A stretch of 64,000 nt of DNA from Microbacterium sp. ProA8 (GTDB lineage: Bacteria > Actinomycetota > Actinomycetes > Actinomycetales > Microbacteriaceae): the NCBI RefSeq assembly GCF_039905635.1, contig NZ_CP157000.1, forward strand, positions 496,001-560,000, given 5' to 3'. Within the stretch, counting starts at the first letter, position 1. Every line of letters starts with the position of its first letter. The notes under the pieces were generated by a model, which made no database searches, was not told where the DNA came from, and saw only the letters and a list, made by a program, of their open reading frames with translations. Below, piece after piece: positions 35,290-43,968 of this stretch. Made by a program: the position numbers and the translations under genes.

Positions 35290-36515
35290 TGCGTCCCGCC
35301 CTCACCCGGCTGCTGCCGACGCTGCTGCTCCTGCTGACGGTGTTCGGCCCGATCTCGATGGACCTCTACCTCCCGGCTCTGCCGGCGCTCACGGCCGACC
35401 TCGGAGCATCCACCTCGGTGGCACAGCTCACGGTCACCGCGTGCCTCGTGGGGCTCGCGGCCGGACAGCTTCTCGCCGGCCCGCTCTCGGACCGCTTCGG
35501 TCGTCGCGGCATCCTCCTGATCGGCATCGTCGCGTACATCGTCACGTCGGCGCTGTGCGCCGCGAGCCCGACGATCGAGACGCTGGTCGCCGCACGCTTC
35601 GTGCAGGGGCTCGCCGGCGGCGTCGGCATCGTGATCGCGCAGGCCGCGGGCCGCGACGTGTACTCCGGCGGCGCGCTCATCCGCTTCTACGGCCGGCTGA
35701 CCGTCGTCGGCGGCCTGGCCGCCATCATCGGTCCCCTCCTCGGCGGACTGCTCACCGCCGTCACCGACTGGCGCGGACTGTTCGCCTTCCTGGCGCTCCT
35801 CGGGGGCGGCATCCTGGTCGTCGCGCTGATCGCCTTTCCCGAGACGCTGCCGCCTGCCCGGCGCACGCGCGGCGGGTGGGCCCAGACGATGCGCGACTAC
35901 CGGACCCTGGTGACGGATGCCCCGTTCCTCGGTGCCGTCCTCAACCAGGGCTTCCTCTACGCGGCGCTGTTCGCGTACCTGGCGGGATCGACCTTCGTGC
36001 TGCAGGACATCTACGGGCTGAGCCCGCTCGGCTACGCGCTCGCGTTCGGCCTCAACTCGGCGGGCTTCATGGTGTTCGGCTACGTCGCCGGCCGGCTCGC
36101 CGAGCGCTGGAGTGTGCGGGGCACGCTCCTCGCGGGCATCGTCGTCGCCGGCGTCGGCGCCGCGGGGCTGCTCGTCGCGGGGCTCACGCCGATGCCGCTG
36201 TGGGTCGTCGTGATCTCGCTCTTCGCACTCGCCGTCGGCGTCGCGCTCACCTCTCCGCCGGCGACCACCCTCGCCCTGATCGACTACCCGCAGATGGCGG
36301 GCACCGCGTCGTCGCTGCTGGGCATGGTGCGGTTCGGCTTCGGCGGGATCGCCGCCCCTCTGGTCGGCGTGGCGGGTGCCGCGAGCATCCTGCCCCTCGG
36401 CCTCGTGACCGTCGTCGCGGTCGGCCTCTCGGCCGTCGCGTTCCTCTCCCTCGCCCGCGGCCGCCGGCCCGCCTCGAACACGGAGACGGCAGCGGTCGCG
36501 GCATCCGTGATCTGA
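35268..36515 (+). CDS. Bcr/CflA-family MFS multidrug exporter
   Basis: The 415-residue protein has twelve membrane segments. It shows the Bcr/CflA signatures: FGPISMDLYLPALPAL in TM1, GPLSDRFGRRG motif A after TM2, RFVQGLAGGVGIVIAQAAGRD in part (motif B, Arg/Gly-rich) and GPLLGGLLT in TM5. It should export drugs by proton antiport. I chose the last of three in-frame ATGs (35268) because it gives the normal family N-terminus. Starts at 35175 or 35082 would add one or two 31-residue repeats. The ribosome site is weak in all three copies. The divergent XRE gene is the likely regulator. Confidence 0.88.
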   Translation: MTDSAAALRPALTRLLPTLLLLLTVFGPISMDLYLPALPALTADLGASTSVAQLTVTACLVGLAAGQLLAGPLSDRFGRRGILLIGIVAYIVTSALCAASPTIETLVAARFVQGLAGGVGIVIAQAAGRDVYSGGALIRFYGRLTVVGGLAAIIGPLLGGLLTAVTDWRGLFAFLALLGGGILVVALIAFPETLPPARRTRGGWAQTMRDYRTLVTDAPFLGAVLNQGFLYAALFAYLAGSTFVLQDIYGLSPLGYALAFGLNSAGFMVFGYVAGRLAERWSVRGTLLAGIVVAGVGAAGLLVAGLTPMPLWVVVISLFALAVGVALTSPPATTLALIDYPQMAGTASSLLGMVRFGFGGIAAPLVGVAGAASILPLGLVTVVAVGLSAVAFLSLARGRRPASNTETAAVAASVI

Positions 36516-36564
36516 ACCGCCACACAGCACCCCGAGAACTGCACCCGAGAAGAAGGAGAACCAC

Positions 36565-37584
36565 ATGCGCGCAGTCGTCATGTACGCGCCCGGCGACGTC
36601 CGGGTCGAAGAGCGGGACGACCCCACGATCATCGAGCCGACCGACGCGATCATCCGCCTCGCGGCTTCGTGCATCTGCGGGTCGGACCTCTGGCCGTACC
36701 GCGGAGACGACGCGGTCGACCAGACGCCGATGGGCCACGAGTACGTCGGCGTCGTCACCGAGATCGGTGACGAGGTGCACAACGTGAAGGTCGGCGACTT
36801 CGTCGTCGGCTCGTTCTTCGCGTCCGACAACACCTGCGAGATCTGCCAGGCCGGCTACCAGTCGCGATGCATCCACGCGTACCCGATGGGCGCGATCGGG
36901 ACCCAATCCGAGTACGCCCGCATCCCGATGGCCGACGGCACGCTCGTGGCGACCCCCGGCATGCCCGACGCCGAGCTCATCCCGTCGCTCCTGGCGGCAT
37001 CCGACGTGCTCGGCACCGGCTGGTTCGCCGCGGTCGCGGCCGAGGCGGCCCCGGGCAAGACCGTCGCGGTCGTCGGCGACGGCGCGGTCGGGCTGCTCGG
37101 CATCCTGGCCGCGAAGCAGCTGGGCGCCGAGCGGATCATCGCGATGAGCCGCCACGCCGACCGGCAGGCACTCGCCCGCGAGTTCGGCGCGACCGACATC
37201 GTCGAGGAGCGCGGCGACGAGGGCGTGGCGAAGATCAAAGAGCTCACCGACGGCTACGGCGCGCACAGCGTCATCGAGGCCGTCGGCACGCAGGAGTCGA
37301 TGATGCAGGCCATCCGCGCGACCCGTGCGGGCGGGCACGTCGGGTACGTCGGCGTCTCGCACGACGTCGAGCTCGACGGGCTCGAGCTGTTCTTCTCGGG
37401 CGTGCACCTGCACGGCGGCCCGGCACCGGTTCGTCGGTTCCTGCCGGAGCTGATCCAGCTCATCTGGGACCGCAGGATCGACCCCGGCAAGGTGTTCGAC
37501 CTCTCGCTGCCGCTCGAAGAGGCGGCGGAGGGCTACCGGGCGATGGACGAGCGGCGTGCCACGAAGGTGCTGCTCACGGTGTGA
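36565..37584 (+). CDS. Zinc-dependent medium-chain alcohol dehydrogenase
   Basis: The 339-residue protein is a medium-chain dehydrogenase. It has the catalytic-zinc Cys in CICGSDLWPY, the GHEYVGVV motif, a structural-zinc-like stretch (NTCEICQAGYQSRC, three Cys) and an NAD(P) Rossmann motif VAVVGDGAVGLLG near residues 168-180. It oxidises alcohols or reduces aldehydes; the substrate cannot be predicted. AAGGAG precedes the ATG. It follows the exporter by 49 bp in the same direction and may share its transcript, so it may act in detoxification. Confidence 0.9.
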   Translation: MRAVVMYAPGDVRVEERDDPTIIEPTDAIIRLAASCICGSDLWPYRGDDAVDQTPMGHEYVGVVTEIGDEVHNVKVGDFVVGSFFASDNTCEICQAGYQSRCIHAYPMGAIGTQSEYARIPMADGTLVATPGMPDAELIPSLLAASDVLGTGWFAAVAAEAAPGKTVAVVGDGAVGLLGILAAKQLGAERIIAMSRHADRQALAREFGATDIVEERGDEGVAKIKELTDGYGAHSVIEAVGTQESMMQAIRATRAGGHVGYVGVSHDVELDGLELFFSGVHLHGGPAPVRRFLPELIQLIWDRRIDPGKVFDLSLPLEEAAEGYRAMDERRATKVLLTV

Positions 37585-37599
37585 GCCGGCGCGCGTGCG

Positions 37600-38316
37600 T
37601 CACATCGCGGCGGGACCGGCGGTCACGACGGAGTCCCCGTTGACGGGCATCGCGGCCAGCAGGATGCGTGACAGGTCGGCCGGCCGCTCGATCTGCGGCC
37701 AGCGCCCCGACGGCAGGTCGACGATGCTCACGTGCCGCAGATGCGGCAGTTCGCGGGCCGGATCGATGCCGGCCGCAGACCAGCGTCGCACGTCGTCGGC
37801 CGTGAACTCGGTCGCGACGACCGTGACGGGCACGTCGAACCGTCGCGGGTCGCGCAGCTTCTGGACTTGGTCCAGCACGTGCGAGGAGTTCTCGGTCATG
37901 CGCCGGTGCAGCGTCGCCAGTGTCTGATCCACCGCCCGGTACCCGGCCGTGTGCGTCGTGGTGCCGCGCGCGTCGACCGCGAAGCCGCTGAGCACGTGCG
38001 TCCCGTCGGCGCTGGGCAGCCCGCCGACGTGGACGGCGTGCGCCACGCGGTCGGGACGCCGGTTGACGGCCGCGTGGACGAGCCCGCACGACTCGGCGTG
38101 CCCCACGAGCACCACCCGGCCGTCGCACCGGTCGATCGCCGACACGATCTCGGCGACGTGGTCGGCCAGCATGCTGCCGCGGCGATCGGCCGAGCGTGAG
38201 TCGAGCCCTCGCAGGGTCAAAGAATGGGGGGCGTGTCCTGCCGCCGTCAGTCTGTCGGCCACGTCCTGCCACGAGGACGCGTCCAGCCACAGCCCGGGCA
38301 CCAGGATGACGTCCAC
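37600..38316 (-). CDS. Alpha/beta-hydrolase-fold protein with degenerate catalytic residues
   Basis: The 238-residue protein has the alpha/beta hydrolase layout: ILVPGLWLDASSW oxyanion region, VVLVGHAESCGLVHAA at the nucleophile elbow and LPSGRWPQIERP at the C-terminal catalytic loop. The nucleophile Ser of GHSxG is Ala74 and the His of the usual GHWP is Arg205, so it is probably not a working hydrolase of the normal type. The GTG at 38316 was chosen because GGAGG lies five bases upstream; a GTG two codons earlier is too close to that site. It is convergent with the alcohol dehydrogenase. Confidence 0.8.
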   Translation of the reverse strand: MDVILVPGLWLDASSWQDVADRLTAAGHAPHSLTLRGLDSRSADRRGSMLADHVAEIVSAIDRCDGRVVLVGHAESCGLVHAAVNRRPDRVAHAVHVGGLPSADGTHVLSGFAVDARGTTTHTAGYRAVDQTLATLHRRMTENSSHVLDQVQKLRDPRRFDVPVTVVATEFTADDVRRWSAAGIDPARELPHLRHVSIVDLPSGRWPQIERPADLSRILLAAMPVNGDSVVTAGPAAM

Positions 38317-38456
38317 GCACACCTCCGCACAGAATCCGACACGCTATCGTGCGCCCGCTCGCCGGCGGTGCCGAGGGGCTTGATTCCCCGGCGGCGCTGT
38401 GCAAGCGGATGACGGATGCCGTACCCCGGCTGTGCGCGGGCCGCCGGCTGTCGCCG

Positions 38457-41396
38457 CTACGTCGGCTGTTCGCCGAGCGGCCACTCCAGCAGATCGACCT
38501 CGACGATGTCGGCGGCGGCATCCAGCGGCACCCGGAACGTGCGCACCTGGTGCGGCTGGAACTCGCCCTCGATGGTGCGGCCGACCAGCGGCAGCCCGAT
38601 GCGCGCCGTCGCGGACTCGCCGCGGGTCTCGACGGCGCGCACGACGAGATCGGCGGGCGCGCTGTCGGGAACGTCCTCGCTGCCCTTGACCGCCGTGACC
38701 ATCACGGCACCGCCGCCGTCGTCGGCGAAGCTGTCGCGCGGCGGCAGATCGCCGTCGTGGAACGACTCGAGCTGCGCTCGGACGGGGACGCCGAGCACGG
38801 CGGCCCGACGGGTCGGCTGTGCGGCGCGCCAGTTCCCGGCGTGTGCGATCAGCTCGAGGCTGAAGCGCTGGATGCCCTGGTCCTGGAACGAGTAGACGCC
38901 GTCCGGGTCGAGCAGGCGCGGGTCGTGCCACGAGTACACGGGGCTGCGCACGGCGGTGATGCCGATGCTCGGCCGCTCGAGTCCCGCCGAGCCCGCGGGC
39001 GAGACATCCCATCCGTGCTTCGTGGTGGCGATCACCGTGAGGCCGGCCGGCGAGCCGCCCACCGTGCCGGTCAGGTCGACCCACGACTGCGCGGGCTCCT
39101 CCGCGCCGTCGACCGGACGCTCGATCGTGCCGTAGGGGATCTCGTACGTCGCCGCCGGGTCGTCGAGACCGACCGGGAAGCGGAGCTTCAGCAGGTGGGC
39201 CTTCTCGCGCCAGTCGATCGTGACGTCCACCCGCACGGCGCGGGCGTCGTGGGCGAGGAGGTACTCCTCGACGAGCGTGCTCGCGCCCCACGATCGCTCG
39301 ACGCGCACGCGCGAGCGCAGCGGACCGGTCTCGCGCACCACGATGCGGTCGAGCGTCATCGCCGCGCCCGGCCAGGCATACGAGATGACGCGGTGGCCCC
39401 ACGTGTCGGTCGGGTCGTCGCACACCGCGGTGCGCGGCTGGCCGCGCGTCCCCCGCAGCGGGTCGACGCCGCTCGACCTGTCGAGCAGCGAGATCAGGTC
39501 ACCCGTCTCGGGGTCGAGCTCGATGCGGAGGTGGGCGTTCTCGATGACCGTGCCGTCGTCGCTGACCAGGAGCCCCGTGTCGGCCGGGAGCGCCGGCCCC
39601 GGAAGCATGCGATAGAGCGCGTAGCCGAGAGCCGGGACGTCGGCGCGGAACGTGACGGCACCGCGGCTGATGTCGCCGGTCGTCGCGGTGGACTGCGTTC
39701 CCTGCGAGAGCACGGGCGCGCCCTCATGGTCGACGATCCGCACGCCGGCGCGCTGCGCGCCGTACTGCATGTCGACGTCGACCGACACCGGCCACGGGTG
39801 CGGATTGAAGACGACGATCGGCTGGGACGCGGCATCCGTCGGGATGTCGATGCGGCGCGCGATGCGATTGTGGGCGCGCGTGATGATCCGCTTCGAGATC
39901 GCCACCGCCTCGCCGAGCTGATCGCGCGCGTCGTCGTACGACGGCTCGATCGCCGAGCCCGGGAGGATGTCGTGGAACTGGTTGAAGAGGATCTGCTTCC
40001 ATGCCCGCTCGAGGTCGTCGCGCGGGTACTCCACCCCCGTCAGCGCGGTGTCGATCGCCGCCCAGCGCTCCGCCGACAGCACCGCCCACTGGGCGCGGCG
40101 CTGCCACGCCTTGATGCCGGAGTGCGACGAGTAGCAACCGGGAGCATGGTGCTGCAGGTCGTCGCGGCGGACGGCGAGCGCGTCGAGGAATCCGTCGCCA
40201 CGGGCGAGCATCTCGTCGAAGTACGCGCGCGGTGACGACATCGTCATCCTCCCGAAGCTGCCCATGCGGTCGTAGCGGTGGATCGACTCGATGTTCGCCT
40301 TCGTCGGCCCGCCGCCGTGATTGCCGACGCCGTAGAAGACCATCATCTCGCCGAGCGTGCGGTCGAGCTGGGCCAGCGCCTTCTCGGTCTGGCCCGACAC
40401 GTCGCCGGGTGGACTGCAGTACTCGAATGGGATCCGGTAGGCGAGCACCCGCGAGCCGTCGGGGGACTCCCAGTGGAAGAGCGTCTCATCGAGGTCGCCC
40501 TCGTGCGGGCCGGGTCGCATGAAGCAGTACGAGTCCATGCGGTGTCCCCGCAGGATCTGGGGGAGCGCGGCGCTGTGGCCGAACGGATCGACGTTCATCC
40601 CGACTGTGGAGATCGTCCCGAAGCGGGACTGCAGATAGCGCTGGCCGTAGAGGCCCTGCCGGGCGAAGGACTCGCCCATCGGCGTGTTGCAGTCGGGCTC
40701 GACCCACCAGCCGCCGACGTTCACCCAGCGGCCCTCGGCCACGCGCTCCTGGATGCGCGAGAACAGCGCGGGATCCTGCTCCTCGACCCACGACAGCAGC
40801 ACGATCTGATCGCACGTGAAGACGAAGTCCGGGTACTCGTCCATGCGGTCGAGCGCGCTGGCGAACGTGGCGCGGGCCTCCTGGTAGCCCTCCTGCCACG
40901 GCCACAGCCACACCGGGTCGAGGTGCGCGTTGCCGATCATGTGCAGGGTGCGATCGGGCGTCGCCGCAGGGCGCGGCGCGGGCGTCAGGTCGCGCGGCTG
41001 ATGGCCGGACGGGGCGTTCGCTACGGGGGCGCGGCGGTGCTGCTCGGTGATGGCCGGGTGGTCGGGCGCGACGCCGTGCGGCTCTTCGACCAGATCGGCG
41101 ACACTCGCACCCAGGTGCTCGACCACACCCGTGCGCTCGGCCGGATCGGTGGACTCCGTGGACTCGGTGGAAGCGGCGCGCTCGGCCGAACCGGTGCGCT
41201 CCGTGGACTCCGTGGATTCCGTGGACTCCGTCGAAGCGGCGCGCTCGGTCGAACCGGTGCGCTCCGTGGACTCCGTGGACTCCGTCGAAGCGGCGCGCTC
41301 GGTCGAACCGGTGCGCTCCGTGGACTCCGTGGATTCCGTGGAATGGGCGGAATCGGCGCGCTCAGCCGAACCGGTGCGCTCCGGCGATTCGCTCAT
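38457..41396 (-). CDS. GH38 alpha-mannosidase with a repeated Ser/Thr/Glu N-terminal extension
   Basis: The 979-residue protein is an alpha-mannosidase. The catalytic domain (about 150-450) has the zinc motif IGNAHLDPVWLWPW, the nucleophile Asp in VGMNVDPFGHSAALP, and HHGGGP-type late residues in GVGNHGGGPTKA. It is followed by the middle helical and large C-terminal beta domains of GH38. It removes mannose from glycans in the cytoplasm, as there is no signal peptide. Its first 85 residues are low-complexity repeats of STEST and ERTGS type, encoded by a minisatellite, and not part of the family. The start ATG overlaps the SIS gene stop (ATGA). It is last in the ROK-SIS-mannosidase unit. Confidence 0.9.
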   Translation of the reverse strand: MSESPERTGSAERADSAHSTESTESTERTGSTERAASTESTESTERTGSTERAASTESTESTESTERTGSAERAASTESTESTDPAERTGVVEHLGASVADLVEEPHGVAPDHPAITEQHRRAPVANAPSGHQPRDLTPAPRPAATPDRTLHMIGNAHLDPVWLWPWQEGYQEARATFASALDRMDEYPDFVFTCDQIVLLSWVEEQDPALFSRIQERVAEGRWVNVGGWWVEPDCNTPMGESFARQGLYGQRYLQSRFGTISTVGMNVDPFGHSAALPQILRGHRMDSYCFMRPGPHEGDLDETLFHWESPDGSRVLAYRIPFEYCSPPGDVSGQTEKALAQLDRTLGEMMVFYGVGNHGGGPTKANIESIHRYDRMGSFGRMTMSSPRAYFDEMLARGDGFLDALAVRRDDLQHHAPGCYSSHSGIKAWQRRAQWAVLSAERWAAIDTALTGVEYPRDDLERAWKQILFNQFHDILPGSAIEPSYDDARDQLGEAVAISKRIITRAHNRIARRIDIPTDAASQPIVVFNPHPWPVSVDVDMQYGAQRAGVRIVDHEGAPVLSQGTQSTATTGDISRGAVTFRADVPALGYALYRMLPGPALPADTGLLVSDDGTVIENAHLRIELDPETGDLISLLDRSSGVDPLRGTRGQPRTAVCDDPTDTWGHRVISYAWPGAAMTLDRIVVRETGPLRSRVRVERSWGASTLVEEYLLAHDARAVRVDVTIDWREKAHLLKLRFPVGLDDPAATYEIPYGTIERPVDGAEEPAQSWVDLTGTVGGSPAGLTVIATTKHGWDVSPAGSAGLERPSIGITAVRSPVYSWHDPRLLDPDGVYSFQDQGIQRFSLELIAHAGNWRAAQPTRRAAVLGVPVRAQLESFHDGDLPPRDSFADDGGGAVMVTAVKGSEDVPDSAPADLVVRAVETRGESATARIGLPLVGRTIEGEFQPHQVRTFRVPLDAAADIVEVDLLEWPLGEQPT
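41143..41390. repeat. Minisatellite inside the mannosidase N-terminal coding region
   Basis: The phrase GAACCGGTGCGCTCCGTGGA recurs with spacings of 63, 54 and 63 bp, and each unit contains further 9-bp GACTCCGTG steps. All lengths are multiples of three, so copy-number change keeps the reading frame. Confidence 0.85.
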
Positions 41397-41971
41397 GCCG
41401 GCTGCTCTCCCGCGGCCCATGCGTCCAGGATCTCCGACAGCGCGTGCAGGAGGAAGGTCTGCAGCTCCTGGATGCGCGGCGTCTCGTCCGAGGGCACGAG
41501 GAACGAGTGATCCGCCAACGCCAGCGACGGCCCCCCGTCGCCGCCGGCGAACAGCAGCGTCGTCGCTCCGTTGGCGCGTGCGGCGGTGAGACCCTTCACG
41601 ACGTTCGGGGAGCGGCCGCTCGTCGTGAACGCCGCGACCACGTCCCCCGGCTTCGCGAGCGCCTCGACCTGGCGCGAGAACACGTCTTCGAAGGCGTAGT
41701 CGTTCGCGATGCACGTCGACACGGTGGCGTCGGTGGTGAGCGTGACGGCCGGCAGCGGCCGGCGGTCGCGCTTGTAGTGCCCGATGAGCTCGCCCGTGAA
41801 GTGCTGCGCGTCCGCCGCGCTGCCGCCGTTGCCGAACGTGTACAGCGTGCCGCCCCGGGAGAACGCGTCGACGAGGACGCGGCCGACCGCGCGCACGTCG
41901 TCGAGCAGGGGCTCGGCATCCCGAGCGGTGCGGACGTGCGCCTCGAGCTGTGCGTCGAGCCAGTCAGACAC
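41393..41971 (-). CDS. SIS-domain sugar-phosphate isomerase (GmhA-like)
   Basis: The 192-residue protein matches the single-domain SIS family of sedoheptulose-7-phosphate isomerase. It has TFGNGGSAADAQHFTGELIG, STCIANDYAFEDVFSRQVEAL, AAFTTSGRSPNVVKGL and a C-terminal ELQTFLLHALSEIL helix. These isomerise phosphosugars; some relatives bind them as regulators. The GTG at 41971 overlaps the ROK stop and AAGGGA lies upstream. Between a ROK kinase and a mannosidase it probably isomerises a phosphorylated sugar released from glycans, which is inference. Lipopolysaccharide heptose synthesis is not expected in a Gram-positive. Confidence 0.85.
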   Translation of the reverse strand: MSDWLDAQLEAHVRTARDAEPLLDDVRAVGRVLVDAFSRGGTLYTFGNGGSAADAQHFTGELIGHYKRDRRPLPAVTLTTDATVSTCIANDYAFEDVFSRQVEALAKPGDVVAAFTTSGRSPNVVKGLTAARANGATTLLFAGGDGGPSLALADHSFLVPSDETPRIQELQTFLLHALSEILDAWAAGEQPA

Positions 41972-42953
41972 GGGCGGGTCCCTTCGGATCGAGGGCGAGG
42001 TCGTCGGCGAGGTCGAGGGCGAGCGCTCCGGCGCCGACGACGCACACCTCGTCGCCGAGTCCGGCGAGGGTGACGTCGACCCGCGCGGCGGCCGGGGGCA
42101 TGGCGGTCTGCTGCACGATCTCGCGGACCGGATCGAGCAGCATCGCTCCGGCACGCGTCACCCCGCCGCCGAGCACCACGACGTTCGGCTCGAAGACGTT
42201 GACGAGATCCGTGACCGCCTGGCCGAGCAGCGCGGTGGTGTCGTCCCACACTTCGCGGGCGAAGGGATCGCCGGCGGCCGCGGCGGTGGAGACGTGCTCC
42301 GCGCGCACGAGCGGCATGCCCCGCAGCGACGATTCGCGGGTGCCGTCGGCGAGCAGCTCCTGGGCGCGCTCCGCGATGTTGGTGCCCGAGGCGTAGGCCT
42401 CGAGGCATCCGCGACGCCCGCATTCGCACTGCCGGCCGCCGGGCCGCACCGTGAGGTGCCCGAACTCGCCGCCGTTGCCGGCTGCGCCGCGGTGCAGGCG
42501 GCCGTCGATGATCGATCCGCCGCCGACGCCCGTCGAGAGCGTCAAGTAGAGAGCGATGTCGGCGCCGCGCGCGGCGCCGAACCGGTGCTCCGCGAGCACG
42601 GCTGCCGTGGCGTCGTTCTCGACGACGGCGGGAACACCGAACGCCTCCGACGCCATCGCCACGATCGGCACATCGATCCAGCCCGGCAGGTGGAGGGGAC
42701 CGGTGAGGATGCCGGCGGCCGCGTCGAGGGGTCCGCCGCAGCTGATCCCGACCGCTGCCGGCGCGCCCAGGCCGGCGGCGGCGATGCTGCGCCGGCCGAG
42801 ATCGAAGAGGTGGGACACCACGGCATCCGGCCCGCGATGCTTCTCGGTGGGCTCGACCAGCAGGCCGTGCGTCCGGCCGTCGCGGGTCACCATCGCCACG
42901 GCGAGCTTGGTGCCGCCGATGTCGAGCGCCAGCACGGGATGCTGCGTTGCCAT
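41964..42953 (-). CDS. ROK-family sugar kinase
   Basis: The 329-residue protein is a ROK kinase. It has the phosphate-1 motif DIGGTKLAVA near the start, VGISCGGPLD, the VVENDATAAVLAE catalytic segment, STGVGGGSIIDG and the zinc-binding ROK signature GRQCECGRRGCLEAYASG. It has no N-terminal helix-turn-helix, so it is a kinase not a repressor, probably for glucose, mannose or an amino sugar. GGAGGAAC precedes the ATG at 42953. A LacI-type operator lies at 43004-43019. It heads the ROK-SIS-mannosidase unit. Confidence 0.92.
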   Translation of the reverse strand: MATQHPVLALDIGGTKLAVAMVTRDGRTHGLLVEPTEKHRGPDAVVSHLFDLGRRSIAAAGLGAPAAVGISCGGPLDAAAGILTGPLHLPGWIDVPIVAMASEAFGVPAVVENDATAAVLAEHRFGAARGADIALYLTLSTGVGGGSIIDGRLHRGAAGNGGEFGHLTVRPGGRQCECGRRGCLEAYASGTNIAERAQELLADGTRESSLRGMPLVRAEHVSTAAAAGDPFAREVWDDTTALLGQAVTDLVNVFEPNVVVLGGGVTRAGAMLLDPVREIVQQTAMPPAAARVDVTLAGLGDEVCVVGAGALALDLADDLALDPKGPARV

Positions 42954-43003
42954 TCGTTCCTCCGCGGCCGTCGCGATGCGGTTCCAGCGTCGATGCGCGC
43001 CGG

Positions 43004-43019
43004 TGTGACATCGTTCCCA
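43004..43019. promoter_or_regulatory. LacI-type operator TGTGACATCGTTCCCA upstream of ROK operon
   Basis: The 16-bp sequence recurs with one change at 48695-48710 (TGTGACAACGTTCCCA), also just upstream of a minus-strand operon. It has the central CG and near-palindromic form of LacI-family sites. The LacI gene at 43969 is the likely reader. Confidence 0.7.
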
Positions 43020-43064
43020 CATTGTAGCAAAGCCCGCGTCACCGACAACGGCCGCGCGAAGGGC

Positions 43065-43958
43065 TCAGGCCTCGGCGAACAGGCGGTCGAGCACGTGGCG
43101 GGCGAACTCCGCCTGGCCCGGCGGCTTGTTCGTGATCATGATGAGCCCCTTCCAGAGGGCCCACCCTCGACCGCGCGCCCAAGTGGCCTCGTCGACGGCA
43201 TAGCCCGCGCGGAACTGCTCGCGCGCAGCCGCCTGCGTCGATGTCCAGCGGAACACCGTGTCGCACGCGGGGTCGCCGGCGCCCGCGCAGCCGAAGTCGA
43301 TGACGGCGGCGAGCTCGCCGTCCTGCACCAGCAGGTTGTTGAGCGAGACGTCGCCGTGGAACCACCGCGGCGGGGCGCTGAACGGCGCGGCGAGCGCGTC
43401 CCGCCAGATCCCGGCCGCGAGGTCGCGCTCCCGGCCGTGCACGCGGAAGAGCAGGTCGCCGACCCCGTCGTCCCAGTGCTCGAGCGGCCCGCCGCGAAAG
43501 GCACTGTGCTGACCAGGGACCGGGGCATCCGTCGCATCCGCCTCGCCGAGGCGCAGCAGGAACCCCGCGAGGTCGGCGGCGAAGCGCGCCCAGTCGGCGA
43601 CGGGAGTCACGGATGCGGGCTCCCCGGGCATCCAGCCGTACACCGACCACGGGGCGGGGAACAGGTCGCTCGGCTCGCCGATGCCCTCGACTGCGGGGAT
43701 CGGCAGGGGCACCGCGGGCGCCAGGCGAGGCAGCCACCGCTGCTCCTTGCGCACCTGCGGCACATAGTCGGGTGCGCTCGGCAGCCGGACGCTGAGGTGG
43801 TCGCCGAGCCGGAAGATGCGGTGATCGTTGCCGCCGTTGCGCACCGGGCGGAGCGGAAGGTCGCGCCACTCGGGAAACTGCGCCGCGAGCAGCCTGCGGA
43901 CGAGCTCCTCGTCGATGCGCGACGCCTCTATCGCCTCGAGACCTGCGGGCTCCGCCAC
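43065..43958 (-). CDS. Aminoglycoside phosphotransferase (APH)-family kinase
   Basis: The 297-residue protein has the APH/choline-kinase fold: a nucleotide-loop region near RNGGNDHRIFRLG, the catalytic loop WFHGDVSLNNLLV (HGD and Asn) and the metal motif AVIDFGCAGAGDPACD. Such proteins phosphorylate small molecules or antibiotics and many are housekeeping kinases. It follows the LacI gene by 10 bp in the same operon as a glycosidase and a double metallo-beta-lactamase protein, so a sugar or polyol substrate is as likely as an antibiotic. The GTG start at 43958 is the only reasonable one and has no clear ribosome site. Confidence 0.85.
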   Translation of the reverse strand: MAEPAGLEAIEASRIDEELVRRLLAAQFPEWRDLPLRPVRNGGNDHRIFRLGDHLSVRLPSAPDYVPQVRKEQRWLPRLAPAVPLPIPAVEGIGEPSDLFPAPWSVYGWMPGEPASVTPVADWARFAADLAGFLLRLGEADATDAPVPGQHSAFRGGPLEHWDDGVGDLLFRVHGRERDLAAGIWRDALAAPFSAPPRWFHGDVSLNNLLVQDGELAAVIDFGCAGAGDPACDTVFRWTSTQAAAREQFRAGYAVDEATWARGRGWALWKGLIMITNKPPGQAEFARHVLDRLFAEA

Positions 43959-43968
43959 GGCGCCGTCG

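Noticed and set aside
33234..36833. Long open frames on both strands across the exporter region
   Set aside because: They cross several well-supported genes and contain no recognisable domains; they arise from GC-rich codon bias.
41393..41971. SIS protein as an LPS heptose biosynthesis enzyme
   Set aside because: The organism appears Gram-positive and the gene is coupled to a ROK kinase and mannosidase, so a catabolic role is more likely.
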